In this document: piece after piece, positions 1 through 5,838 of the stretch | Layout of the letters: each line of letters opens with the position of its first letter | Position numbering within the stretch: the first letter of the stretch is position 1 | Program-made: the position numbers and the translations under genes | Notes under the pieces: generated by a model | What the model was told of the DNA's origin: nothing | The model's input: the letters and a program-made list of their open reading frames with translations, nothing else | The model's database searches: none | Source: Treponema sp. | GTDB lineage: Bacteria > Spirochaetota > Spirochaetia > Treponematales > Breznakiellaceae | DNA length: 7,846 nucleotides | Assembly (NCBI GenBank): GCA_031280065.1 | Contig: JAITHH010000069.1 | Location: 1-7,846, forward strand | Direction of reading: 5' to 3'

Positions 1-465
1 GGGCTGCCGCCGGGGCTTCTTGCGCTGCACTTCTTGATGATGGCGGCGGTACTGCACTTCCCGGTGGTATTCGCGGCGGCGCGTCTTTCGCCCTGGGAGC
101 TGTTTTCCCGGCTCCAGGGTGAACGTTTTGTGGAAAGCGCGGGTCTGCGTGCGGAAGAGTTTAACGCGGCCATGTACGGGAATGGTTACGGCAGGCGGGT
201 GCTGATTCCGCTGCTGCTGATTTCCTGGGGCATTATTGTGATTCTTCAGGCGGTGTTTTACCTAAGCGCGGCGGGTTTGCTGGGACTGCAGCGGATTACG
301 CGCTCCCGGCTTTCCTTCCGGGAGCGGATAAGTCTTTTTATCATGGGTTCTACGCTGCCGGCGGCGTTTTCTTTGATTATTGGGATATGGCTGCCTGCGG
401 TGCATCTTATCGTTTTTTACCTGGCGGCAACCCTGCTTGTTTTTAAGGGTTCTGACCGTATATAA
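1..465 (+). CDS. Multi-spanning membrane protein of unknown function (5'-truncated)
   Basis: The reading frame is open from the first base of the window to a TAA stop, so the start most likely lies upstream; the TTG/ATG codons at 34-42 fall inside a hydrophobic segment and have no clear ribosome binding site. The visible 154 residues show about four membrane segments: near residues 2-28, 67-95, 110-130 and 131-148. Between the first and second is a polar stretch (about 30-66) with several Arg and Glu, and an Arg-rich loop (QRITRSRLSFRER) separates the second and third. I recognise no catalytic motif. The pattern is loosely like the membrane half of DUF1189/Yip1-type proteins, but that is a guess. 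It is the only plus-strand gene and is convergent with the hydrolase gene to its right. It is followed 13 bases later by a GC-rich hairpin. Real coding is supported by the hydrophobic periodicity; the function is unknown. Confidence 0.6.
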   Translation, partial: GLPPGLLALHFLMMAAVLHFPVVFAAARLSPWELFSRLQGERFVESAGLRAEEFNAAMYGNGYGRRVLIPLLLISWGIIVILQAVFYLSAAGLLGLQRITRSRLSFRERISLFIMGSTLPAAFSLIIGIWLPAVHLIVFYLAATLLVFKGSDRI

Positions 466-478
466 GCCTGGTGAATAG

Positions 479-508
479 GGAGCCAGGGGGCACACCCCCC
501 CTCGCTCC
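479..508. terminator. GC-rich hairpin between convergent genes, possible bidirectional terminator
   Basis: A GGAGC/GCTCC outer stem, a one-base C/C mismatch and an AGGGGG/CCCCCT inner stem form a long hairpin with a six-base loop (CACACC). It lies 13 bases past the stop of the plus-strand membrane protein gene and 85 bases past the stop of the minus-strand hydrolase gene. Neither side has a clear T-run, so it is not a textbook intrinsic terminator. The rest of the 466-593 gap holds a weak AAAGC/GCTTT hairpin just downstream and nothing else I can identify. Confidence 0.4.
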
Positions 509-593
509 AAAGCCTACAGCTTTTCCGCTACCCCCCATCCGCCGTATGCGGAACGGGTGTCAACCTATATCAAACCTTTTATCCCGGACCGTC

Positions 594-1677
594 TTAAATG
601 ACTTCCAGGTAATCTTTATCAGGCAGCGCGGGGAAGGGAGCCGCGGGCAGGGTCTGGTACCAATAGGCCACGGACGCTATATCGTCCTGCAAAGGCAGAT
701 AGCGTCCGCCTTCGCGCCAGCCAAGAGCCTGGATGGTTACCTTCAAATCCATTTCAAACCGTACCGGATCGGTGATATGCCAGCGGTACATTCCGAAGCG
801 TTTCTGGCAAATAAAATGCCCGTCCTGCCTCACCTCGTGGAAGCCCGTATAAGGAGTCGTGAAGGAAACATAACGCTCATGCGTGTAGGGGTCCGCGAAG
901 TCGTAAGACCCGCAGAAATAATCCTCGGTTCCTGTACCGCAGATGGTGGGATACTCGCTGTCCCCGTCCAAGTAGAATTTGATTTCCCCCTCGCCCCACC
1001 AGCCGTTGTTATTCACCCCCCCAGGCTAGATAGGTTCCCGCGTATTGGCCCCGGCCCTTGATGCCATCCAAGATAGTATAGACAGACTTATAGGGCAGGG
1101 GGTTGACCCGCCGGAACTGGGCGTGGAAATAGGCGCAGTCCGCCGGCACCGGGGCCAGAATATAATCGATCTGATAATAGTAGGTAACGTTCTCATCGTC
1201 CCGGTTCTCCAGCGTGATGCGGCAGTTCTTTCGGAAGGGCATACTCCAATAGCAGTTAAAGGCACTGCCCGGATTAACGCAGACCGCCAGTGAGGAAATC
1301 TGATGATACGCCTGCCAGCCGGAACAGAAAAAATCCCCTGCCGGACATTCTACCGAAGGTTCTTTCTGCTCGTCCCAGTAAAACCGGATAATCGTGTTCC
1401 GCCATTTTCCAGTAGGAGTCATCCAGATATGTTTTATAGCGCCGCTCCCGTCAATATTGGCGATCTCAAAGGTTTCATGGGGTTTTATGACGACGAAAGG
1501 ATTGACCTTCCAGCCTGTTCCCAACTCCCGGGCGGCTTTTTGGGCCGATCCTGTTTCAAGCCCGCACGCGCCGCCGCCGCCTTTTTTCCCGGTGCAATTC
1601 TCCGGGCTTATGGAGCGGCTTTTTGCCTCAGATAAAAAAGAAAGATTACCCAAATGGGTATCAAAAGCATTATTCAT
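594..1677 (-). pseudogene. GH172 (DUF2961) glycoside hydrolase, split by a frameshift in a G7 run
   Basis: Two adjacent minus-strand frames together make one DUF2961 protein, the family now classed as GH172, which includes difructose-anhydride and D-arabinan-acting enzymes. The first frame starts at ATG 1675-1677 with a GGAG site seven bases upstream, and covers residues 1-220 with family-like segments IKHIWM (81-86), PSVECPAGDFF (107-117), MPFRKNCRITLEN (146-158) and GQYAGTYLAWG (210-220). It then reads two wrong residues to a TAA. The second frame continues with VNNNGWWGEGEIKFYLDGD and PTICGTGTEDYF, which carry the acidic residues expected at the active site. Removing one G from the seven-G run (1016-1022) joins them exactly into a 360-residue protein of normal family length. 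There is no signal peptide, so it would act in the cytoplasm; the substrate cannot be told. It follows cdsA by 58 bases on the same strand. It may be a real pseudogene, a switchable gene or a sequencing error. Confidence 0.85.
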
Positions 1678-1701
1678 GGTAAATCTCCATAATAATATTA
1701 A

Positions 1702-1714
1702 GGGGCTCCGCCCC
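1702..1714 (-). terminator. Short GC hairpin after cdsA, possible weak terminator or attenuator
   Basis: In the 58-base gap between cdsA and the hydrolase gene, the minus strand carries GGGGC-GGA-GCCCC, a perfect five-base-pair hairpin followed by TTAATATTATTAT. The AT-rich tract after a GC stem resembles a weak intrinsic terminator, and could also supply a -10-like element (TAATAT) for the hydrolase gene, though no -35 is visible. The upstream part of the gap is almost pure G and C on the minus strand. Confidence 0.35.
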
Positions 1715-1735
1715 CGTACGCCCCCCGGCCCCCCC

Positions 1736-2575
1736 TTAAAACAAGAGCCGGTAAAGACCGTAAAAGACCGGTGCGGCAAGGGCGATGGAATCAATAGAAT
1801 CCAGCACCCCCCCCCGTCCGGGGATCAGAGACCCCGAATCCTTGATGTCCGCGCCCCGTTTCATGGCTGATTCCGCCAGGTCGCCCAAAGCGGCGGCGGC
1901 CCCGGTAACAGAACCCAGGATCAGACCCGCGAGAGGCGAAGGGAGGGCAACAGAACGGAAAACAGCGGGAAACCCGCATACCGCGCCCAGACCCGCCAGC
2001 GTCGAGGCGGCAAAGCCGCCGATGAAACCCGCAATGCTCTTGTTCGGGCTCACGGGCACAATCCCCTGGTTGCCTTTGCCCCAGAGCATTCCCGCGGCCC
2101 AGGCCGCCGAGTCATTGACAATCACGATGATGAGAAACAGCAGCATCACCCATTGCGGGGAAGGGAAAAGCCCCATCCTGACAAACCAGCTCATAAAGAG
2201 CCCCGGGTAGAACAGCGCTGAAAGCCCCGCAGTGAGATAGGACAGTCCCATGGGTAAAACAAACATCCGGCGCAGGAGCGTCCAACAGGCCCCCGCAATC
2301 AGCGCCGCCGGAGACAGCCACGCCCCCATGCCGAAACTCACCGTCAAGGTCTCGGCCAGCGGCGCAAGACCGCCAAGAACAGCGGCCTCCGCCGGAGCAA
2401 TCACCACGCGCCGTTTGTTCAGCATCCCGGCGAATTCCAACGCGCCCAGGGCGCTCAAGAGGACGATCACCGCATTGGCGGCAAGCTGGTTCTTCTGGGG
2501 CAGACCCGCGACAATGAAAACCGTCAAAGGAACGCCCGCGAAAAACACGGCAAGCCGCTGGATAAGTTTTTTCAT
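1736..2575 (-). CDS. cdsA: Phosphatidate cytidylyltransferase (CDP-diacylglycerol synthase)
   Basis: CdsA condenses phosphatidic acid with CTP to give CDP-diacylglycerol, the precursor of bacterial phospholipids, at the inner membrane. The 279-residue protein is of family length and strongly hydrophobic, with about seven to eight membrane segments starting at residues 7-24 and 33-51. The conserved C-terminal half is present: NDSAAWAAGMLWGK (154-167), SPNKSIAGFIGG (176-187) and the signature KRGADIKDSGSLIPGRGG followed by VLDSID (239-262). Two signature positions differ from the PROSITE-type pattern: PGHGG is PGRGG, and the usual DR is DS. The RGGV codons form a run of nine G. The ATG start overlaps the TGA of a short open frame as ATGA, suggesting past or present translational coupling, with a G-rich GGGATAGGGAT just upstream. 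It is the fourth gene of the rpsB-tsf-frr-cdsA cluster; in T. pallidum, uppS precedes it and dxr follows, and neither is here. Confidence 0.93.
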   Translation of the reverse strand: MKKLIQRLAVFFAGVPLTVFIVAGLPQKNQLAANAVIVLLSALGALEFAGMLNKRRVVIAPAEAAVLGGLAPLAETLTVSFGMGAWLSPAALIAGACWTLLRRMFVLPMGLSYLTAGLSALFYPGLFMSWFVRMGLFPSPQWVMLLFLIIVIVNDSAAWAAGMLWGKGNQGIVPVSPNKSIAGFIGGFAASTLAGLGAVCGFPAVFRSVALPSPLAGLILGSVTGAAAALGDLAESAMKRGADIKDSGSLIPGRGGVLDSIDSIALAAPVFYGLYRLLF

Positions 2576-2649
2576 ATCCCTATCCCGCCATAATACCGCT
2601 TCCGGCCCTGAACAGGGACGAAACGGCCCGGAGCATCCTCCGTATCATG
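2572..2649 (-). pseudogene. Possible 3' relic of uppS between frr and cdsA
   Basis: The 81-base gap between frr and cdsA holds an open minus-strand frame without an in-frame start codon. It ends GRKRYYGGIGI and stops at a TGA that overlaps the cdsA ATG (ATGA). UppS (undecaprenyl diphosphate synthase) proteins commonly end with R-x-R-R-[FY]-G-G, and uppS sits exactly between frr and cdsA in T. pallidum and many other bacteria. The match covers only about nine residues and nothing upstream looks like UppS, so this is an inference from position, phase and a short motif. It may be chance. Confidence 0.3.
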
Positions 2650-2656
2650 TGCGCTG

Positions 2657-3211
2657 TCAAACTTCCATTATTTCCTTTTCTTTCTCTTCCAGCGCCTGAT
2701 TTACCTTGCCGATATACCCGTCGGTCAGTTTTTGCAGTTCTTCGGCGTTCCGGCTTTCCTCATCTTCGGTCAGCTCGCCGTTTTTCTGGATTTTCTTGAG
2801 TTCGTCGTTGCCGTCCCGGCGGATGTTCCGTATGGCCACGCGGCTCTGTTCCGTCTGGCTTTTGGCCAGCTTGACCAGTTCCTTGCGCCGCTCCTCCGTG
2901 AGGGGGGGGATGCTGATACGGATCACCTTGCCGTCATTGCTGGGGTTCAGGGAAAGCTCCGACGTCCTGATAGCCTTCTCGATCTCGGCGATAAGGGCCT
3001 TGTCCCAAGGCTGAATCACGATGAGCCGCGCTTCGGGGATCGAGATGTTCGCCACCTGGTTCAGGGGGGACTTGTCGCCGTAACAGTCCACCCGGATTTT
3101 ATCGAACAGCGAGGCGGAAGCCCGTCCCGTCCGCAGCGCGGCAAAGCCCTCTTTAAGGCTTGCCACGGTTTTTTTCATCCGATCCTCGGACGCTGAAATA
3201 ACGCTATGCAT
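2657..3211 (-). CDS. frr: Ribosome recycling factor
   Basis: RRF splits post-termination ribosomes together with EF-G in the cytoplasm. The 184-residue product matches the usual length of about 185 and carries the family landmarks: LRTGRAS (26-32) in the first helix of the three-helix bundle, a beta-sandwich domain near 31-104, DGKVIRISIPPLTEERR (93-109), RNIRRDGNDELKK (128-140), and a charged C-terminal helix rich in E and K. I chose the start at MHSVISASEDRM because GAAGGGG lies just upstream and this leaves a 13-base gap after tsf; a longer in-frame start at 3277 would lie inside tsf and add 22 residues not typical of the family. The gene contains an in-frame run of eight C (plus-strand G at 2902-2909) encoding part of IPPL. 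It sits between tsf and cdsA and is likely co-transcribed with them. Confidence 0.96.
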   Translation of the reverse strand: MHSVISASEDRMKKTVASLKEGFAALRTGRASASLFDKIRVDCYGDKSPLNQVANISIPEARLIVIQPWDKALIAEIEKAIRTSELSLNPSNDGKVIRISIPPLTEERRKELVKLAKSQTEQSRVAIRNIRRDGNDELKKIQKNGELTEDEESRNAEELQKLTDGYIGKVNQALEEKEKEIMEV

Positions 3212-3224
3212 ACCGGTCCCCTTC

Positions 3225-4091
3225 TCACCCGCCGACCTTGAAATACACGTATTCTTTGACGCTGAGTTTCGCCCCAAGCTGCTTGCCGCAGTTTTCCAGG
3301 GCCTGGGCCACGGTGAGTTTCTCGTCCTTCACGTAGCCCTGATCCAGCAGGCAGATGTCGGACAGGTACTTCTTCATCTTGCCTTTGAGGATGCCTTCCA
3401 GCACATTGGGGTTTTTGCCTTCCATTGCCGGGTCCTGCTCCATCTGTTTGCGGAAGATACCCTCCTGCTCGGCCAGGAAAGCGGCATCGATCTTGCTCCG
3501 GTCCAGGGCCATGGGGTTAAAAGCCGCGATATGCAGGGCCAGACTGAAGGCAAACGCCTTGAATTCATCGCGGGCCAGCGCTTCCGGCGTGTCCGCCGCT
3601 AAACAGACCGCCACGCCGATGGCCCCGTCGCCGTGAATGTAGCTCGTCAGGTACTCGCCGGGTCCGGCGTTCAGCGCCGCAACACGCTTGAGGCCCATGT
3701 TCTCCCGTATCTTGGCGGCAAGGTCCGTTACCATACCGTTCAACGCTTCATTGGGGGCCGTATAACCCTTCTCCAGGGCAATTCCGGCAATCGTTTCCCC
3801 CAAAGCGATGAATTCGGGATTCCGCGCCACAAAGTCCGTCTCCGAAGCCAGCTCTACCAGCGCAGCCGCGCCGCCCTGGGCTCCGTCATCCCGCACCTTG
3901 ATAAATATCTTCCCTTCGTTGGCGGCCCGGTCCGCCCGTTTCTCCACCGCCGCCAGGCCTTTCTCCTTCAGGAGCTTCTCCGCCTGGGGAAAATCGCCGC
4001 CCGTACTTACCAGGGCGTTCTTGCACTCCGCTATACCAGCCCCGGTCTTTTCCCGGAGCCGCTTTACATCAGCCGCGCTAATATCCGCCAT
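3225..4091 (-). CDS. tsf: Translation elongation factor Ts
   Basis: EF-Ts is the guanine nucleotide exchange factor that recharges EF-Tu with GTP. The 288-residue protein has the N-terminal UBA-like signature LREKTGAGIAECKNAL (12-27), the second signature TDFVARN (85-91) that contacts EF-Tu, and the core segment YIHGDGAIGV (151-160). A C-terminal region around 205-285, with QGYVKDEKLTVAQAL, completes the dimerisation and core subdomains. The length is close to that of other spirochete EF-Ts proteins. The ATG start has a good GAGGAG site seven bases upstream, in an 18-base gap after rpsB. The rpsB-tsf pairing is near universal in bacteria and supports the call. Confidence 0.97.
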   Translation of the reverse strand: MADISAADVKRLREKTGAGIAECKNALVSTGGDFPQAEKLLKEKGLAAVEKRADRAANEGKIFIKVRDDGAQGGAAALVELASETDFVARNPEFIALGETIAGIALEKGYTAPNEALNGMVTDLAAKIRENMGLKRVAALNAGPGEYLTSYIHGDGAIGVAVCLAADTPEALARDEFKAFAFSLALHIAAFNPMALDRSKIDAAFLAEQEGIFRKQMEQDPAMEGKNPNVLEGILKGKMKKYLSDICLLDQGYVKDEKLTVAQALENCGKQLGAKLSVKEYVYFKVGG

Positions 4092-4109
4092 TACCGTCTC
4101 CTCGTTATG

Positions 4110-4997
4110 TTATTCGCCGCCGTATACTTTATCGACATCCACGGGAAGCTCGTCGTCTTCCTCGGCGGACGCTTCTTCCTTGGCCGGCCCGTCCCCGGCG
4201 GAGGAGTAGGCTTCGATGTCGATCTCCCGGTCTTCTTCCCTGATAGAAACATCGGTCAAGATGCTTTCCAGGCCCTCGTCCTCGTCCCCCAGGGTCTCGA
4301 TGATCTTGAGCCCCGCCTCGTTGTCGGCCTCTACCACCGCGTTGGCGATGATCTGGGTAAAGAGGGTGATAGCCCTGATGGCGTCATCGTTGCCGGGGAT
4401 AGGGTAGTTGATCCCGTCCGGGTTGCAGTTGGTGTCCACCACCGCCACGATGGGGATGCCCTGACGCTGGGCTTCGGCCACGGCGATGGCCTCCTTGCGG
4501 GTGTCGATGATGAAGAGGATTCCCGGCAGTTCCTTCATCTCCTTGATTCCGCCCAGGTTCTTCTGGAGTTTGGCCCGTTCCTTGCCCAGCGAGGCGATTT
4601 CCTTTTTGGTAAGGTTCTCAAACGTGCCGTCTACTTCCATTTTCTCCAGCTTTTTGAGCCGGAGCAGGGACTTTTTGATGGTAAAAAAGTTGGTGAGCAT
4701 CCCGCCCAGCCAGCGGTTATTCACATGGTACATACCGCAGCGCTCGGCCTCTTTCTGAATCGCCTGCTGCGCCTGCTTCTTGGTTCCCACAAAGAGCACG
4801 GTTTTGCCTGAGCTGACGATCTTGCGGACCGCGTCGTACGCATCCTTGATCGCCTGGATGGTCTTTTGCAGATCGATGATATGAATCCCGTTCCGTTCCG
4901 CGAAGATGTACTTCTTCATCCGCGGATCCCAGCGTTTGACCTGATGGCCGAAGTGAACCCCGGATTCCAGCAGGCTTTTCATGGTGACTACCGCCAC
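4110..4997 (-). CDS. rpsB: 30S ribosomal protein S2
   Basis: S2 binds the head of the small ribosomal subunit and is needed for S1 recruitment and translation initiation in many bacteria. The 295-residue product shows the N-terminal signature [19 protein letters not shown] (9-27), [10 protein letters not shown] (71-80), [14 protein letters not shown] (91-104), and the C-terminal signature [19 protein letters not shown] (158-176) followed by [15 protein letters not shown] and [10 protein letters not shown] (201-210). The core ends near residue 233. The remaining 60 residues are an acidic tail rich in D and E, absent from the 241-residue E. coli protein. The start is GTG, chosen because AGGAGG lies five bases upstream; an internal ATG at residue 6 has no such site. 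It is the first gene of the translation cluster, preceded by a structured 174-base leader. Confidence 0.97.
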   Translation of the reverse strand: MAVVTMKSLLESGVHFGHQVKRWDPRMKKYIFAERNGIHIIDLQKTIQAIKDAYDAVRKIVSSGKTVLFVGTKKQAQQAIQKEAERCGMYHVNNRWLGGMLTNFFTIKKSLLRLKKLEKMEVDGTFENLTKKEIASLGKERAKLQKNLGGIKEMKELPGILFIIDTRKEAIAVAEAQRQGIPIVAVVDTNCNPDGINYPIPGNDDAIRAITLFTQIIANAVVEADNEAGLKIIETLGDEDEGLESILTDVSIREEDREIDIEAYSSAGDGPAKEEASAEEDDELPVDVDKVYGGE

Positions 4998-5009
4998 AAT
5001 TTCCTCCTC
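4998..5009 (-). promoter_or_regulatory. Strong ribosome binding site for rpsB, fixing the GTG start
   Basis: The minus strand reads GAGGAGGAAATT directly before GTG. The AGGAGG core has five bases of spacing to the GTG. This supports GTG at 4995-4997 rather than the ATG five codons downstream. Confidence 0.8.
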
Positions 5010-5026
5010 ATGGAATTTTTCTTCTA

Positions 5027-5174
5027 TAAAGAAACGCCATACCTACGCGCTTTATGGAGAAAAACTCCGCCTTCTCTGTATCTCACCGCCCCATCGGGGC
5101 GGCGGAAATTTGACCGGCAAAGCCAGTCTTTTAGTGAAACGCCGTACCCGCAGTGTGCGATCAGCGTTTCTTTA
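5027..5174 (-). promoter_or_regulatory. Structured region upstream of rpsB bounded by an 11-bp inverted repeat: candidate leader RNA or small palindromic element
   Basis: On the minus strand, TAAAGAAACGC (5174-5164, containing the maf stop codon) is perfectly complementary to GCGTTTCTTTA (5037-5027), which ends 18 bases before the rpsB ribosome binding site. Between the arms are CGCA-CAC-TGCG (5159-5149), GACTGGC-TTT-GCCGGTC with one G-U pair (5128-5112), CGCCGCCCC-GAT-GGGGCGGTG with one G-U pair (5104-5084) and GGAG-TTTTT-CTCC (5068-5056). A closing helix around several hairpins is the layout of a multi-branched regulatory leader, and S2 operons are autoregulated in other bacteria. A short mobile element with terminal inverted repeats and TA ends is the alternative. 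No convincing promoter was found inside, so rpsB may be read through from maf. Confidence 0.45.
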
Positions 5175-5762
5175 GGCAGCCCCGTAGGGGTAGCCGTTCT
5201 CCAAGAGCATGACATAAAACTCCCGGATTGGCAAGCCCACAATGCCGCTGTAGGAGCCCGCGATGTTGGCGATAAGGCAGGAACCCAGGCCCTGAATCCG
5301 GTACGCGCCGGCCACGCCCTGCCATTCGCCGGTGTTGAGGTACCACTCGATTTCGCGCTCCGTGAGGGGGGCGAAGGTTACGGCGCTTTCCCCGGAGCGG
5401 CAGTCCAGGACGCGGGTCCCGCCGTTGAACAGGGCGATGGAGGTTATCACCTGGTGCGTTCTCCCCTTGAGCTGGCTGAGCATGGCGCGGGCGTGTTCGC
5501 GGTCTTGGGGCTTGCCGAATATCGCTCCCTCCAGGGAGATGACCGTGTCCGCGCCGCATATCCAGGGCGCGGTCCGTCCTTGGAGCATTTCGATGATCCG
5601 GCTGACTTTCCGCGCCGCGAGTTCCGCGGTTACTTCGCGGGGGCTCATCTCCGGGCTGTATGTTTCATCGATCTGGGCGGGAATGATGTTAAAGGGCAGG
5701 CCCATAAGACGGAAATACTCCTGCCGGCGTAATGAACCGGACGCTAAAATGATAGGTTCCAT
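5172..5762 (-). CDS. maf: Maf-family nucleoside triphosphate pyrophosphatase
   Basis: Maf proteins hydrolyse non-canonical or surplus nucleotides (dTTP, UTP, or modified forms, depending on subfamily) to monophosphate and pyrophosphate in the cytoplasm. The 196-residue product is of normal length. It starts with the family signature ILASGSLRRQEYF (5-17, usually ASxSPRR), has DETY (32-35), the central motif GADTVISLEGAIFGKPQD with the conserved Asp and Lys, and the C-terminal YLNTGEWQGVAGAYRIQG and GSYSGIVGLP. The substrate-selecting subfamily cannot be assigned with confidence. The ATG has no clear Shine-Dalgarno sequence, but a TATGAT -10-like box ends eight bases before it, so the message may be leaderless. 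It follows the ssrA terminator and precedes rpsB on the same strand. Its stop codon lies inside the inverted repeat arm of the rpsB leader region. Confidence 0.93.
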   Translation of the reverse strand: MEPIILASGSLRRQEYFRLMGLPFNIIPAQIDETYSPEMSPREVTAELAARKVSRIIEMLQGRTAPWICGADTVISLEGAIFGKPQDREHARAMLSQLKGRTHQVITSIALFNGGTRVLDCRSGESAVTFAPLTEREIEWYLNTGEWQGVAGAYRIQGLGSCLIANIAGSYSGIVGLPIREFYVMLLENGYPYGAA

Positions 5763-5770
5763 AGGTATGT

Positions 5771-5799
5771 ATCATACTCCATCCTGCCGGAGAAAGCCA
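5771..5799 (-). promoter_or_regulatory. Possible maf promoter close to the start codon
   Basis: Between the ssrA terminator and maf, the minus strand carries TATGAT (5776-5771), a five-of-six match to the -10 consensus. A weak -35 (TGGCTT, 5799-5794) lies 17 bases upstream. Only eight bases separate the -10 box from the maf ATG, so transcription would begin about at the start codon. The weak -35 limits confidence. Confidence 0.35.
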
Positions 5800-5803
5800 G
5801 GGG

Positions 5804-5831
5804 AAAAAAGAACCGTCCGCATTGCGGACGG
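5804..5831 (-). terminator. Intrinsic terminator of ssrA
   Basis: On the minus strand, CCGTCCGC-AAT-GCGGACGG is a perfect eight-base-pair stem with a three-base loop, followed by TTCTTTTTT. It begins eight bases beyond the mature tmRNA 3' end, so the precursor would keep a trailing hairpin that is trimmed before CCA addition. It separates ssrA from maf. Confidence 0.92.
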
Positions 5832-5838
5832 CTTTGAA

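Noticed and set aside
471..1061. A 196-codon plus-strand open frame opposite the hydrolase gene
   Set aside because: It is antisense to the conserved GH172 second half and has a proline-rich, low-complexity start.
1678..1794. A longer start for the hydrolase at 1794
   Set aside because: The extra 39 residues run through the cdsA 3' end and GC-rich gap and do not match the family; the ATG at 1677 has a GGAG site at good spacing.
3212..3277. A longer frr start at 3277 adding 22 residues
   Set aside because: It would overlap the end of tsf by about 50 bases, lacks a better ribosome binding site and extends beyond the family's usual N-terminus.
3633..4811. A 392-codon plus-strand open frame opposite tsf and rpsB
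   Set aside because: It lies wholly antisense to two well-conserved genes, shows no family resemblance, and such frames arise easily from GC-rich third positions.
4866..5732. A 288-codon plus-strand open frame across rpsB start, the leader and maf
   Set aside because: It is antisense to rpsB and maf and crosses the intergenic gap; no start context or recognisable domain.
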